Assembly: GCF_039543825.1 (NCBI RefSeq)
Contig: NZ_BAABKM010000002.1
Span: 1,148,133 to 1,212,132, forward strand
DNA: 64,000 nt
Direction of reading: 5' to 3'
From: Nocardioides conyzicola
Lineage (GTDB): Bacteria; Actinomycetota; Actinomycetes; Propionibacteriales; Nocardioidaceae
Shown here: positions 44,123 through 53,331 of the stretch, piece by piece
Position numbering within the stretch: the stretch's first letter is position 1
How the letters are laid out: every line of letters begins with the position of its first letter
Notes under the pieces: generated by a model
Database searches by the model: none
What the model was told of the DNA's origin: nothing
Seen by the model: the letters and a program-made list of their open reading frames with translations, nothing else
Translations under genes and position numbers: made by a program

Positions 44123-45205
44123 GTGGCCATCGACCGCTCGGACGAGCAGCTGCGCCTGCGCGCCACACTCGCCACGATCGCGCCCGGCACCCCGCTGCGC
44201 GACGGCCTGGAACGCATCCTCCGGGGCCGCACCGGCGCCCTGATCGTGATGGGCCAGGACAAGGTGGTCGAGTCGATCGCCACCGGCGGCTTCATGCTCG
44301 ACGTCCCGTTCACGGCGACCGGGCTGCGCGAGCTCGCCAAGATGGACGGCGCGATCATCGTCGACAAGGACGTCACCCGCATCCTGCGCGCTGCCGTCCA
44401 CCTGATGCCCGACCACACCATCCCCTCCGAGGAGACCGGCACCCGGCACCGCACCGCCGACCGGGTCGCGCGGCAGACCGGCTTCCCGGTGATCTCCGTG
44501 TCCCAGTCGATGCAGATCATCGCGGCGTACGTCGGCGAGACTCGCCACGTCCTCGAGGACGTCGGTCAGATCCTGTCCCGCGCCAACCAGGCCCTGGCGA
44601 CCCTCGAGCGCTACAAGCTGCGGCTCGACGAGGTGTCCAGCACCCTCTCCGCGCTGGAGATCGAGGACCTGGTCACGGTCCGCGACGTCGCGGTCGTGGC
44701 CCAGCGGCTCGAGATGGTCACCCGGATCGCCCGCGAGATCGAGGACTACGTCCTCGAGCTCGGCACCGACGGCCGGCTGCTGTCCCTGCAGCTCGAGGAG
44801 CTGATCACCGGCGTCGACCTCGAGCGCGAGCTGGTCATCCGCGACTACCTGCCGGTCGGCCGGCGCTCCCGCACCCCCGAGTCGGTGCTCGCCCGCCTGG
44901 AGTCGCTCTCCTCCATCGAGCTGGTCGACCCCGCGGCCGCGGCCCGGGCGCTCGGCCTCGGCACCGGCGAGCACCTCGACGGCGCCGTCGCGCCTCGCGG
45001 CTACCGGCTGCTCGCCAAGGTGCCGCGGCTCCCCAGCACCGTGGTCGACCGGCTCGTCGACCACTTCGGCACCCTGCAGAAGCTGCTCTCCGCCGGCATC
45101 GACGACCTCCAGGCCGTCGACGGCGTCGGCGAGCTGCGCGCGCGCAGCGTGCGCGAGGGGCTGTCCCGGCTCGCCGAGTCGACCATCCTCGAGCGGTACG
45201 TGTAG
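44123..45205 (+). CDS. disA: DNA integrity scanning diadenylate cyclase DisA
   Basis: Makes cyclic di-AMP and scans DNA for branched structures. 360 residues. The DAC domain has MDGAIIVDKD (DGA at 75-77) and GTRHRTADR (RHR at 108-110), both needed for catalysis. The middle is a coiled helical spine, and the C-terminus is a helix-hairpin-helix domain (VDGVGELRARSVREGL). GTG start at 44123, with GGGAGG upstream. Confidence 0.95.
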   Translation: MAIDRSDEQLRLRATLATIAPGTPLRDGLERILRGRTGALIVMGQDKVVESIATGGFMLDVPFTATGLRELAKMDGAIIVDKDVTRILRAAVHLMPDHTIPSEETGTRHRTADRVARQTGFPVISVSQSMQIIAAYVGETRHVLEDVGQILSRANQALATLERYKLRLDEVSSTLSALEIEDLVTVRDVAVVAQRLEMVTRIAREIEDYVLELGTDGRLLSLQLEELITGVDLERELVIRDYLPVGRRSRTPESVLARLESLSSIELVDPAAAARALGLGTGEHLDGAVAPRGYRLLAKVPRLPSTVVDRLVDHFGTLQKLLSAGIDDLQAVDGVGELRARSVREGLSRLAESTILERYV

Positions 45206-45218
45206 TCGAGAAGCAGGT

Positions 45219-46010
45219 TCAGTCGGAAGAGCCGGTGGGCTCACCGGTCGGCTCGTCGCTCGACTTCTTGCCGGGCTTGCCGCTGGGCGTCTTCGACGGC
45301 TTCGGCGTGGACGTCACGGTGACGGTCGCGGCCACGGGCGTGGTCAGCTCGAACTGCACGTCCGACGGCTCTCCACCGAGCGCCGAGGCGGTGACGTGGT
45401 AGAAGCCGGGATAGGCCCAGTCGCCGCGCACGGAGCACTCGGCGTCGGCGCGCTTGGCCTGCTTCCAGACGACCCCGATCTCGGTCGTCACGTCGTGACG
45501 TACGACGACGTCGCGCCGCGCGATCGCCCGGTGGCAGGTCCGGCTGTTCCAGATCGCGTCCTTGCCGGACGTGATGGACACGGTGAGCGTCTCCGGCGCC
45601 ACCCGCCACGTGCAGGCCGGCGACTCCATCGTGCGCAGCTGCAGCACGATCATCACGTCGCGGCCGGCGATGGCGTTCTGGACCTTCGGGGTGACCGCGA
45701 TGTCCGAGCCGACGCACTCGCCCTCGGGCTCCGCGAGCACGGGCGCCTCGCTGGTCGTCGGGCTCTTGCCCGGCTTGACCTTCGTCGTCGTGGTCGACGT
45801 CGGCGGCGTCGGGTCGTCGGTCGGCAGCGAGGACGACGGGCTGTCCGCGGACAGCCGGGCCGCGTCGTCGCCGCCCGTGGAGGACGCGTCGCTCCCGTTG
45901 CCGAGCAGGTGGGCGATCGCGATCACCAGGAGCACGGCGGTGCCGAGCACCATGAGCCGGCGTACCCAGTAGACCCGAGGAGGCAGGGGTCCTTGGGTCA
46001 GAGCGGGCAT
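45219..46010 (-). CDS. membrane-anchored extracytoplasmic protein of unknown function
   Basis: 263 residues. A basic head is followed by one hydrophobic helix (about 18-36, LMVLGTAVLLVIAIAHLLG), a Ser/Thr/Pro-rich linker (about 40-90), then a compact domain with four cysteines (EGECVGSD, PACTWR, RTCHRA, DAECSVR), probably two disulfides, and a Lys/Pro/Ser tail. It resembles exported actinobacterial proteins with a β-sandwich; I cannot name the family. Convergent with disA, 13 bp apart. Confidence 0.75.
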   Translation of the reverse strand: MPALTQGPLPPRVYWVRRLMVLGTAVLLVIAIAHLLGNGSDASSTGGDDAARLSADSPSSSLPTDDPTPPTSTTTTKVKPGKSPTTSEAPVLAEPEGECVGSDIAVTPKVQNAIAGRDVMIVLQLRTMESPACTWRVAPETLTVSITSGKDAIWNSRTCHRAIARRDVVVRHDVTTEIGVVWKQAKRADAECSVRGDWAYPGFYHVTASALGGEPSDVQFELTTPVAATVTVTSTPKPSKTPSGKPGKKSSDEPTGEPTGSSD

Positions 46011-46086
46011 GAACTCACGCTAGTCAGTTCGCGGCGACCGACGGCGGTGCCACTCCGGGGACGACGCCAGGAGACAATGCCGTGAC

Positions 46087-46953
46087 ATGAGCGAGCTCCA
46101 CGAACCCGTGCTGCAGTGGTACGACGACCACGCCCGCGAGCTGCCCTGGCGTGGCGCGGGCGCCTCGGCCTGGTCGGTCATGGTCTCGGAGTTCATGCTC
46201 CAGCAGACGCCGGTCGCCCGGGTGCTGCCCGTCCACGAGGCGTGGCTGCGGCGCTGGCCGACGCCGGCCGACCTGGCCGCCGAGCCGACCGGCGAGGCGG
46301 TGCGCGCGTGGGGCCGGCTCGGCTACCCGCGGCGGGCCCTGCGCCTGCACGCCGCCGCCACCGTGATCGCCGAGCAGCACGGCAACCAGGTCCCGTCGGC
46401 GTACGCCGACCTGCTCGCGCTCCCGGGAGTCGGCGACTACACCGCGGCGGCGATCGCGAGCTTCGCCTACGGCCGGCGCCACGTCGTCCTCGACACCAAC
46501 GTGCGCCGGGTCTTCGCCCGGGCGGTCCAGGGCGTGGAGTTCCCCTCGGCGGCGGTCACGCGGGCCGAGCGGGAGGTCGCGACCGGGTTGCTGCCCGACG
46601 ACGACGCCACCGCAGCCACCTGGGCCGTCGCCGTCATGGAGCTCGGCGCCCTCGTCTGCACGGCGTCGAATCCGCGCTGCGGCGACTGCCCGCTCGCCGA
46701 GCTGTGCGCCTGGCGCGCCGCCGGCCACCCGGCGTACGACGGGCCGGCGCGCAAGGTGCAGACCTGGGCCGGCACCGACCGGCAGTGCCGCGGCCGGCTG
46801 CTCGCCGCGCTACGGGACAGCGACGGTCCCGTCCACCGCTCGACGCTCGACCTGGCCTGGGCCGACGAGACCCAGCGGACCCGCTGCCTGGCGTCGCTGG
46901 TCGAGGACCGGCTCGTCGTCGCGGCCGGCCCGGACGCCTACGCGCTCCCCTGA
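46087..46953 (+). CDS. mutY: A/G-specific adenine glycosylase MutY
   Basis: Removes adenine mispaired with 8-oxoguanine. 288 residues. Catalytic E35 is in SEFMLQQTPV, the HhH is LLALPGVGDYTAAAI, D136 is in VVLDTNVRR, and the 4Fe-4S ligands are C191, C198, C201 and C207 in the C-X6-C-X2-C-X5-C pattern. It lacks the full C-terminal NUDIX-like 8-oxoG-recognition domain of E. coli MutY, as is common in actinobacteria. It is near radA and disA, so this stretch is rich in DNA-maintenance genes. The palindrome at 46957 follows the stop. Confidence 0.93.
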   Translation: MSELHEPVLQWYDDHARELPWRGAGASAWSVMVSEFMLQQTPVARVLPVHEAWLRRWPTPADLAAEPTGEAVRAWGRLGYPRRALRLHAAATVIAEQHGNQVPSAYADLLALPGVGDYTAAAIASFAYGRRHVVLDTNVRRVFARAVQGVEFPSAAVTRAEREVATGLLPDDDATAATWAVAVMELGALVCTASNPRCGDCPLAELCAWRAAGHPAYDGPARKVQTWAGTDRQCRGRLLAALRDSDGPVHRSTLDLAWADETQRTRCLASLVEDRLVVAAGPDAYALP

Positions 46954-46956
46954 AAT

Positions 46957-46999
46957 GCCGAGTCGGCGCCAGATTGCTGCAATCTGGCGCCGACTCGGC
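46957..46999. terminator. perfect 43-nt palindrome between mutY and clpC
   Basis: A 21-bp stem with a single-base loop: 46957-46977 (GCCGAGTCGGCGCCAGATTG, then C) pairs exactly with 46979-46999. It lies 3 bp after the mutY stop and 5 bp before the clpC stop, an ideal place for a bidirectional terminator. No T tract. The core CCGAGTCGGCGCC recurs in the repeat at 4536-4616. Confidence 0.85.
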
Positions 47000-47004
47000 G
47001 TGGG

Positions 47005-49581
47005 TCAGAGCTCGCGGGGGACGTCCGTGGCGCTGTCGCTGTCGTCCGGGCCCTCGATCGGAGCCACGTCGGACGACGCGACCTCGGCGGTCTCGAACGG
47101 CGGCAGGTCGGGCAGCTCGCCGATCTTCTGGCCGTCGAAGGTGAACTTCGCCTCCGGGCCCTCGCCGTCGACGTCGACCAGCACGATCTGGCCGGGGCCG
47201 ACCTCGCCGAAGAGCATCTTCTCGGAGAGGACGTCCTCGATCTCGCGCTGGATCGTGCGCCGCAGCGGACGGGCGCCGAGCACCGGATCGAAGCCGCGCG
47301 TCGCCAGGAGGTTCTTGGCCGCCTGCGTCAGCTCGAGCTTCATGTCGCGGTCGCGGAGCCGCAGCTCGACGCCGGCGATCATGTTGTCGACCATGTGGAC
47401 GATCTGCTCCTGCGTGAGCGGCGGGAACACGATGATCTCGTCGACACGGTTGAGGAACTCGGGCCGGAAGTGCTGCTTGAGCTCCTCCGACACCTTCGCC
47501 TTCATCCGGTCGTAGGAGCCCGCGTCGCCACCCTGCTGGAAGCCGAGGTTGACGCCCTTCGAGATGTCCCGGGTGCCGAGGTTGGTCGTCATGATGATGA
47601 CGGTGTTCTTGAAGTCGACCACCCGGCCCTGCGAGTCGGTCAGGCGACCTTCCTCGAGGATCTGCAGCAGGCTGTTGAAGATGTCCGGGTGCGCCTTCTC
47701 GACCTCGTCGAAGAGCACGACGGAGAACGGCTTGCGGCGCACCTTCTCGGTGAGCTGGCCACCCTCTTCGTAGCCGACGTAGCCGGGAGGCGAGCCGAAG
47801 AGCCGCGAGACCGTGTGCTTCTCGCCGAACTCCGACATGTCGAGCTGGATCAGGGAGTCCTCGTCGCCGAACAGGAACTCGGCGAGCGTCTTGGACAGCC
47901 AGGTCTTACCGACACCCGACGGGCCGGCGAAGATGAACGAACCGCCGGGGCGCTTCGGGTCCTTCATGCCGGCACGGGTACGGCGGATCGCGCGGGAGAT
48001 CGCCTTGACGGCCTCGTCCTGCCCGATGACGCGCTTGTGGAGCTCGTCCTCCATGTTGAGCAGCCGGGTCGACTCCTCCTCGGAGAGCTTCACGATCGGG
48101 ATGCCGGTCGCGACGGCGAGCACCTCGGCGATGAGCTCCTCGTCGACCTCGGCCACCTCGTCCATGTCGCCCGCGCGCCACTGCTTCTCGCGCTCGGACT
48201 TCTTCAGGATGAGCTGCTTCTCCTCGTCGCGCAGACGGGCGGCGGCCTCGAAGTCCTGGCCGTCGATCGCGGCCTCCTTGCGCTGGCGCACCTCGCCGAT
48301 CTTGTCGTCGTACTCGCGCAGGTCCGCGGGCGCCGTCATCCGGCGGATCCGCAGGCGCGAGCCGGCCTCGTCGATCAGGTCGATGGCCTTGTCCGGCAGG
48401 AACCGGTCGGAGATGTAGCGGTCGGCGAGCGTCGCGGCCGAGACCAGCGCCTCGTCGGTGATCGTCACGCGGTGGTGTGCCTCGTAGCGGTCGCGCAGGC
48501 CCTTGAGCATCTCGATCGTGTGGGCGATCGACGGCTCGGCGACCTGGATCGGCTGGAAGCGGCGCTCGAGGGCGGCGTCCTTCTCGAGGTACTTGCGGTA
48601 CTCGTCGAGCGTGGTCGCGCCGATGGTCTGCAGCTCGCCGCGGGCCAGCATCGGCTTGAGGATGCTGGCGGCGTCGATCGCGCCCTCGGCCGCACCGGCA
48701 CCGACGAGGGTGTGGATCTCGTCGATGAACAGCACGATGTCGCCGCGGGTGCGGATCTCCTTGAGCACCTTCTTCAGGCGCTCCTCGAAGTCACCGCGGT
48801 AGCGCGACCCGGCCACCAGGGCACCGAGGTCGAGCGTGTAGATCTGCTTGTCCTTGAGCGTCTCCGGGACGTTGCCCTTGACGATGTCCTGGGCCAGGCC
48901 CTCGACGATCGTCGTCTTGCCGACGCCGGGCTCGCCGATCAGGACCGGGTTGTTCTTCGTACGCCGCGAGAGGATCTGCATGACCCGCTCGATCTCCTGC
49001 TCGCGACCGATGACCGGGTCGAGCTTGCCCTCGCGGGCGTCCTGGGTCAGGTTGCGACCGAACTGGTCCAGCACGAGCGACGACGACGGGGCGTCGCTGG
49101 TCGAGCCGCCGGGAGCGGCGCCCGCGCCGGACGCCTCCTTGCCCTGGAAGCCCGAGAGCAGCTGGATGACCTGCTGGCGGACCCGGTTGAGGTCGGCGCC
49201 GAGCTTCTGCAGCACCTGGGCGGCGACACCCTCGCCCTCGCGGATCAGGCCGAGCAGGATGTGCTCGGTGCCGATATAGGAGTGGCCGAGCTGGAGCGCC
49301 TCGCGCAGGGACAGCTCGAGCACCTTCTTGGCGCGCGGGGTGAAGGGGATGTGGCCGCTGGGGGCCTGCTGGCCCTGGCCGATGATCTCCTCGACCTGGG
49401 CGCGGACGGCCTCGAGCGAGATGTCGAGGGACTCGAGCGCCTTCGCGGCCACGCCCTCACCCTCGTGGATGAGGCCGAGCAGGATGTGCTCGGTGCCGAT
49501 GTAGTTGTGGGAGAGCATGCGGGCCTCTTCTTGGGCCAGCACGACAACTCGTCGGGCTCGGTCTGTGAACCGCTCGAACAT
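47005..49581 (-). CDS. clpC: ATP-dependent Clp protease ATP-binding subunit ClpC
   Basis: AAA+ unfoldase that feeds substrates to ClpP. 858 residues. Two Clp-N repeats lie at the N-terminus ([20 protein letters not shown]), AAA1 has Walker [10 protein letters not shown], a middle domain follows (about 410-470, Arg/Glu-rich coiled coil), and AAA2 has Walker [10 protein letters not shown], with W where E is usual after the T. A C-terminal Clp domain is present. The ATG at 49581 is preferred to 49587 because its AGGAG spacing is right and mycobacterial ClpC1 begins MFERF. The upstream gap holds a ClgR-like site. Confidence 0.96.
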   Translation of the reverse strand: MFERFTDRARRVVVLAQEEARMLSHNYIGTEHILLGLIHEGEGVAAKALESLDISLEAVRAQVEEIIGQGQQAPSGHIPFTPRAKKVLELSLREALQLGHSYIGTEHILLGLIREGEGVAAQVLQKLGADLNRVRQQVIQLLSGFQGKEASGAGAAPGGSTSDAPSSSLVLDQFGRNLTQDAREGKLDPVIGREQEIERVMQILSRRTKNNPVLIGEPGVGKTTIVEGLAQDIVKGNVPETLKDKQIYTLDLGALVAGSRYRGDFEERLKKVLKEIRTRGDIVLFIDEIHTLVGAGAAEGAIDAASILKPMLARGELQTIGATTLDEYRKYLEKDAALERRFQPIQVAEPSIAHTIEMLKGLRDRYEAHHRVTITDEALVSAATLADRYISDRFLPDKAIDLIDEAGSRLRIRRMTAPADLREYDDKIGEVRQRKEAAIDGQDFEAAARLRDEEKQLILKKSEREKQWRAGDMDEVAEVDEELIAEVLAVATGIPIVKLSEEESTRLLNMEDELHKRVIGQDEAVKAISRAIRRTRAGMKDPKRPGGSFIFAGPSGVGKTWLSKTLAEFLFGDEDSLIQLDMSEFGEKHTVSRLFGSPPGYVGYEEGGQLTEKVRRKPFSVVLFDEVEKAHPDIFNSLLQILEEGRLTDSQGRVVDFKNTVIIMTTNLGTRDISKGVNLGFQQGGDAGSYDRMKAKVSEELKQHFRPEFLNRVDEIIVFPPLTQEQIVHMVDNMIAGVELRLRDRDMKLELTQAAKNLLATRGFDPVLGARPLRRTIQREIEDVLSEKMLFGEVGPGQIVLVDVDGEGPEAKFTFDGQKIGELPDLPPFETAEVASSDVAPIEGPDDSDSATDVPREL

Positions 49582-49694
49582 GCGCATCGCTCCTGAAGCT
49601 TCGTGGGGCCCTCCCCGCCGGCATCGGAGGGAGGGTACGAGACAACTAACCCCGCTGACAGCCTACGCGTTCCCCCGCGAGGGCCAACGCAGTC

Positions 49695-49708
49695 CGCTGA
49701 GAGCGAAC
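49695..49708. promoter_or_regulatory. candidate ClgR operator upstream of clpC
   Basis: CGCTGAGAGCGAAC fits CGCYNANRGCGWWS, the core of the ClgR motif reported in corynebacteria (only the flanking A/T differs). It lies 114 bp upstream of the clpC start. ClgR activates clp genes in actinobacteria, so the position is right. Confidence 0.65.
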
Positions 49709-49854
49709 ACGTCCAGACAGGCCACCTCCCCGTGGCCCGTCGAGGTGACTCCACGCCTAGCCCATCTGCGTCAGGCGCCGCCCGAACTCGGGCGCCTACG
49801 TTGCGATCACCGGCGGGATCGCCCAGAGCCCGTCACACGGGCAGGGGAACCACC

Positions 49855-50775
49855 ATGTTGAAACGCACCTCGAACTACCTCGCGCTGGTCGTCGCACTGT
49901 TCGCGCTCTTCATCGCCATGGGCGGCCCTGCGTGGGCCGCCGAGAAGATCAACGGCGCGAACATCAAGAAGTCCACCGTCACCGGCAAGCAGGTGAAGAA
50001 CTCGTCACTGGCCGGCGCCGACATCAAGAACGGCTCCCTCACCGGCGCCGACGTGAAGGACGGCTCCATCGGTGCCGGCGACCTGGCCCCCGGGTCGGTC
50101 ACCACTGGCAGCTTCGCCGGCTCCGCGGTCGCGCCGTCGGCGGTGAGCGCCCAGACGGCGGACTCCGCCCAGACCGCGGACACGGCCCAGAAGGCGCTCG
50201 CCCTGCCGGGCGTCCTCCCCGGCGACTTCAGCACCGCGGGCGGCACCGGGAGCACGGCCGGCGCCTTCAGCCTGGCCCTCGGCCGGCGGGCGCAGGCGAC
50301 CAACACCGGGTCGTTCGTGTGGGCCGACAGCACCGCCGCCAACTTCTCCTCGACCGCCGACAACCAGTTCGCGATCCGGGCTGCGAACGGCATGCTCCTC
50401 GCGAACGACGCCGGCAACGCCGCGACGGTGCCGATCGGCACCCGCTTCCGCGACAACGCCGTCGTCGCGTGGGCCCGGGTCACCGCGGCCGGCACCCTGG
50501 ACTCGAACTTCAACGTCAGCGCGATCACCAAGGTCGGCACCGGGCACTACCACGTGGTGCTGAACACCTCGCTGCTCAGCGGCTTCACCCTGATCCCTGC
50601 GGTGACGCCGGAGGTGGACGAGGCCGCCGGCAACGTGCCGCCGACGGGGGCCGCGAACGTGCGGATCGCCGTGACCAACCAGTTCGCGTCCGGCATCACC
50701 TTCGACGTCTACATGTACAACGGCAGCTTCGCGTCGGTCGACAACGACTTCCAGCTGCTGGTCACGGGCCGCTGA
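49855..50775 (+). CDS. secreted protein with repeated GADxK-type motifs
   Basis: 306 residues. A signal peptide (about 1-29, ALVVALFALFIAMGGPAWA) is followed by short tandem repeats: VTGKQVKNSS, LAGADIKNGS, LTGADVKDGS, IGAGDLAPGS, then AQTADSAQTADTAQ. The rest (about 120-306) is a β-rich domain with no recognised motif. Such repeat-bearing exported proteins are frequent in Nocardioides and relatives and are usually unannotated. ATG at 49855 has GGGGAAC upstream. The gap shared with clpC (273 bp) holds the ClgR-like site. Confidence 0.8.
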   Translation: MLKRTSNYLALVVALFALFIAMGGPAWAAEKINGANIKKSTVTGKQVKNSSLAGADIKNGSLTGADVKDGSIGAGDLAPGSVTTGSFAGSAVAPSAVSAQTADSAQTADTAQKALALPGVLPGDFSTAGGTGSTAGAFSLALGRRAQATNTGSFVWADSTAANFSSTADNQFAIRAANGMLLANDAGNAATVPIGTRFRDNAVVAWARVTAAGTLDSNFNVSAITKVGTGHYHVVLNTSLLSGFTLIPAVTPEVDEAAGNVPPTGAANVRIAVTNQFASGITFDVYMYNGSFASVDNDFQLLVTGR

Positions 50776-50794
50776 CCCGGTCGCCAACGACGGG

Positions 50795-51121
50795 TCAGTT
50801 GGCGGCTTCGTACGCCGCGCGCACGTCGGCCGAGACGCGGCCGCGCTCGGGGACGTCGTAGCCGTTGCTGCGCGCCCAGTCGCGGATCTCCTTGGCGCTG
50901 GTGCCACCGGTGCTCGCGGCCGCCTTGCGTCCACGACGCGGGGCGGAGCCGACCTTGCGACCGTGGCCGACGTAGCCGGCGAGGGCGTCGCGCAGCTTGG
51001 CGGCGTTCTTGTCGTTGAGGTCGATCTCGTAGGACGTGCCGTCGAGACCGAAGGAAACGGTCTCCGTCGCCTCGCTTCCGTCAAGGTCGTCGACGAGAAC
51101 AATGCTGACCTTCTGGGCCAT
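50795..51121 (-). CDS. lsr2: Lsr2 family nucleoid-associated protein
   Basis: 108 residues. The N-terminal dimerisation half begins MAQKVSIVLVDDLDG and includes DGTSYEIDL. The C-terminal DNA-binding domain has EIRDWARSNGYDVPERGRV; in mycobacteria an RGR loop inserts into the minor groove of AT-rich DNA. Lsr2 is the actinobacterial counterpart of H-NS, silencing foreign or AT-rich genes. ATG at 51121, with an AT-rich promoter region upstream. Confidence 0.94.
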   Translation of the reverse strand: MAQKVSIVLVDDLDGSEATETVSFGLDGTSYEIDLNDKNAAKLRDALAGYVGHGRKVGSAPRRGRKAAASTGGTSAKEIRDWARSNGYDVPERGRVSADVRAAYEAAN

Positions 51122-51173
51122 TTCGGAAAACCTCATTCGTGGAAGCGGAATTGTGGATTCATCATGCCACGCG

Positions 51174-51593
51174 TTATCCGACTTTTCGAAGTCCGCGTCC
51201 GATCCGGGCATCGTCGACGAATTGGTAGCGAATGGTCGCACCGAATTCCATGGGTGGTTTCCAGACCCGCACGACCAGGACCAGCCCGAAAACCTCCTCG
51301 TCCTCACCGGAGCGGTAGAGCGACGCCGCCCGGCGGGCGACCCGCCGGGCCGCCGGGACACCGTCGACGCGCGCCTGCACCTCGATGCGGCCCCACACGC
51401 CGTTGTCGAGCCCCGTCGACCAGCTCACCCGGTCGACCCGCGTCACGCCGTCGAGGGCCGCGACGTCGTCGACGACGCCCTGCAGCGCCGCGGTGCAGGT
51501 CGCCCCGGGGCAGGTGTGCTCCTCCTGCAGGTCCGAGCAGCCCAGCACGCCCAGGCCCAGGACGCCTGCCACCACCACCGCCCACACCCGCAT
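51174..51593 (-). CDS. small lipoprotein or exported protein of unknown function
   Basis: 139 residues. A signal peptide (RVWAVVVAGVLGLG) ends in VLGC, a lipobox, so C is lipidated; this is followed by CPGATCTAAL, then a compact domain with paired β-strands. The ATG at 51593 is chosen so that the signal peptide comes first; a longer open frame lacks one. It lies between lsr2 and coaX. Family unknown. Confidence 0.7.
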   Translation of the reverse strand: MRVWAVVVAGVLGLGVLGCSDLQEEHTCPGATCTAALQGVVDDVAALDGVTRVDRVSWSTGLDNGVWGRIEVQARVDGVPAARRVARRAASLYRSGEDEEVFGLVLVVRVWKPPMEFGATIRYQFVDDARIGRGLRKVG

Positions 51594-51681
51594 GTCCACC
51601 TCCGAGGTCACTCGGGGGAGCCTCACCGTCACCGGCGAGTGGAAACAGGCGCTGACCGAGGCTTGTGGAGAAGCCCGGGTC

Positions 51682-52455
51682 TCAGCGGTTCCGGGAGAAC
51701 ACCAGCTCGAGCCCGCGCAACGTCAGCCACGGGTCGTGCTGGGTGAAGCTGCGGCACTCGTCGAGCACCAGCGGCGCCAGGTAGCCGGTGGCGATCACCT
51801 GGACGTCGGCGGTCCGGGCACCGAGCTCGTCGATCATCCGGGACACAATTCCCTCGACCTGGCTCGCGACGCCGAAAACCATTCCGGCCTGGAGTGCCTC
51901 CACGGTGTTCTTCGCGATCACCGAGCGCGGCCGGAGCAATTCGACTTTGCGCAGCTGCGCGCCGCGACGACCGAGTGCCTCGAGCGAGATCTCGATACCG
52001 GGCGTGATCGCACCGCCGACGTACTGGCCAATTCCTGAGATCACGTCGAAGGTGGTGGCGGTCCCGCCGAAGTCGACCACGATGGCCGGGCCGCCGTACT
52101 CGTGGACCGCGGCGAGCGCGTTGATGATCCGGTCGGTGCCGACCTCGCGCGGGTTGTCCATCAGCACCGGGATGCCGGTGCGGACCCCGGGCTCGACCAC
52201 CAGGTGGGGCACCTCGGCGAACGCCTTCGCGAGCATCTGCCGCCACTCGTGCAGCACCGCGGGCACGGTGGCGCACACGGCGATGCCGTCGACCTCGTCG
52301 AGCGCCGGACCGAGCAGCCCACGCAAGAGCACCGCCCACTCGTCGGAGGTACGGCGCTCGTCGGTCGCCACCCGCCAGTCGGCCGTGACCTGGCCGTCGA
52401 CGACCAGCCCCAGCACCGTGTGGCTGTTGCCGATGTCAGCGGCGAGCAGGGCCAT
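51682..52455 (-). CDS. coaX: type III pantothenate kinase
   Basis: First step of coenzyme A synthesis. 257 residues, ASKHA-fold, no feedback inhibition by CoA. The phosphate loop is LAADIGNSHTVLGLV, GTDRIINALAA and VVDFGGTATTFD complete the active site, and GGAITPGIEISLEAL is a further signature. The ATG at 52455 lies 3 bp after the nadC stop. It forms a cofactor run with nadB, nadC, panD and panC. Confidence 0.93.
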   Translation of the reverse strand: MALLAADIGNSHTVLGLVVDGQVTADWRVATDERRTSDEWAVLLRGLLGPALDEVDGIAVCATVPAVLHEWRQMLAKAFAEVPHLVVEPGVRTGIPVLMDNPREVGTDRIINALAAVHEYGGPAIVVDFGGTATTFDVISGIGQYVGGAITPGIEISLEALGRRGAQLRKVELLRPRSVIAKNTVEALQAGMVFGVASQVEGIVSRMIDELGARTADVQVIATGYLAPLVLDECRSFTQHDPWLTLRGLELVFSRNR

Positions 52456-52458
52456 GGC

Positions 52459-53331
52459 TCAGCCTTCGCTGAGATCGAGGCCGAGGTCGAAGACCTTGAC
52501 GGAATGGGTCAGGGCCCCGACCGAGATGAAGTCGACACCGGTCTCGGCGACCTCGCGGGCCCGCTCGATGGTGAGCCCGCCGGAGGCCTCCAGCGTCGCC
52601 CGACCGGCGGTGATGCGGACCGCCTCGGCCATCGTCGGCGAGTCCATGTTGTCGAGCAGGATCTCAGTGCAGCCCACGGCGAGCAGCTCGCGCAGCTGGT
52701 CGAGGTCGGTGACCTCGACCTCGACACGGAGGTCGGGGTACGCCGTGCGCACGGCCTCGTAGGCCGGCACGACTCCGCCGGCGGCGACGACGTGGTTGTC
52801 CTTGACCATCGCCCGGTCGCTGAGGCTGAACCGGTGGTTGACGCCGCCGCCACAGCGCACGGCGTACTTCTGCAGGGCGCGGTAGGTGGGGAGCGTCTTG
52901 CGGGTGTCGAGGACCCGGGCGTCGGTGCCGGCGAGGGCGTCGACCCAGTGCGACGTGGCGGTGGCGACCCCGGAGAGGTGGCTGGCGTAGTTGAGGGCGG
53001 TGCGCTCGGCCGTGAGCAGGCCGCGGGTCGGGCCGGCGACCCGCATCACGACGTCGCCCGGCTCGACGTGGGTGCCGTCGGGCAGCCGGTCGGAGACGGT
53101 GACGGTGTCACCCATGACCTCGTGGAAGACCAGTGCGGCGACGCCGAGCCCGGCCACCACCCCGGCCTCGCGGGCGGCGAAGACCCCGACCCCTCGGGCG
53201 TCGGCGGCGATGGTCGCCTCGGACGTGACGTCTCCCCCGGGCAGGTCCTCGGCCAGCGCCTCCAGCACCTGCGCGCGTACGGCGTCGGGGTCGAGCCCGG
53301 CGGCGCGGAGCTCCTCGTCGTACGGCGTCAC
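52459..53331 (-). CDS. nadC: nicotinate-nucleotide diphosphorylase (carboxylating)
   Basis: QPRTase: turns quinolinate and PRPP into nicotinate mononucleotide. 290 residues. Visible motifs: ERTALNYASHLSGVAT, DTRKTLPTYRALQKYAV, GGGVNHRFSLSD and the C-terminal block ILLDNMDSPTM. GTG start at 53331 overlaps the nadB stop (GTGA). Confidence 0.93.
   Translation of the reverse strand: MTPYDEELRAAGLDPDAVRAQVLEALAEDLPGGDVTSEATIAADARGVGVFAAREAGVVAGLGVAALVFHEVMGDTVTVSDRLPDGTHVEPGDVVMRVAGPTRGLLTAERTALNYASHLSGVATATSHWVDALAGTDARVLDTRKTLPTYRALQKYAVRCGGGVNHRFSLSDRAMVKDNHVVAAGGVVPAYEAVRTAYPDLRVEVEVTDLDQLRELLAVGCTEILLDNMDSPTMAEAVRITAGRATLEASGGLTIERAREVAETGVDFISVGALTHSVKVFDLGLDLSEG

Noticed and set aside
47395..49596. 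A 733-codon open frame on the plus strand opposite clpC
   Set aside because: Composition is a GC-driven mirror of clpC (Leu/Val/Asp/Gly/Arg-rich), without any motif; clpC on the minus strand is unmistakable.
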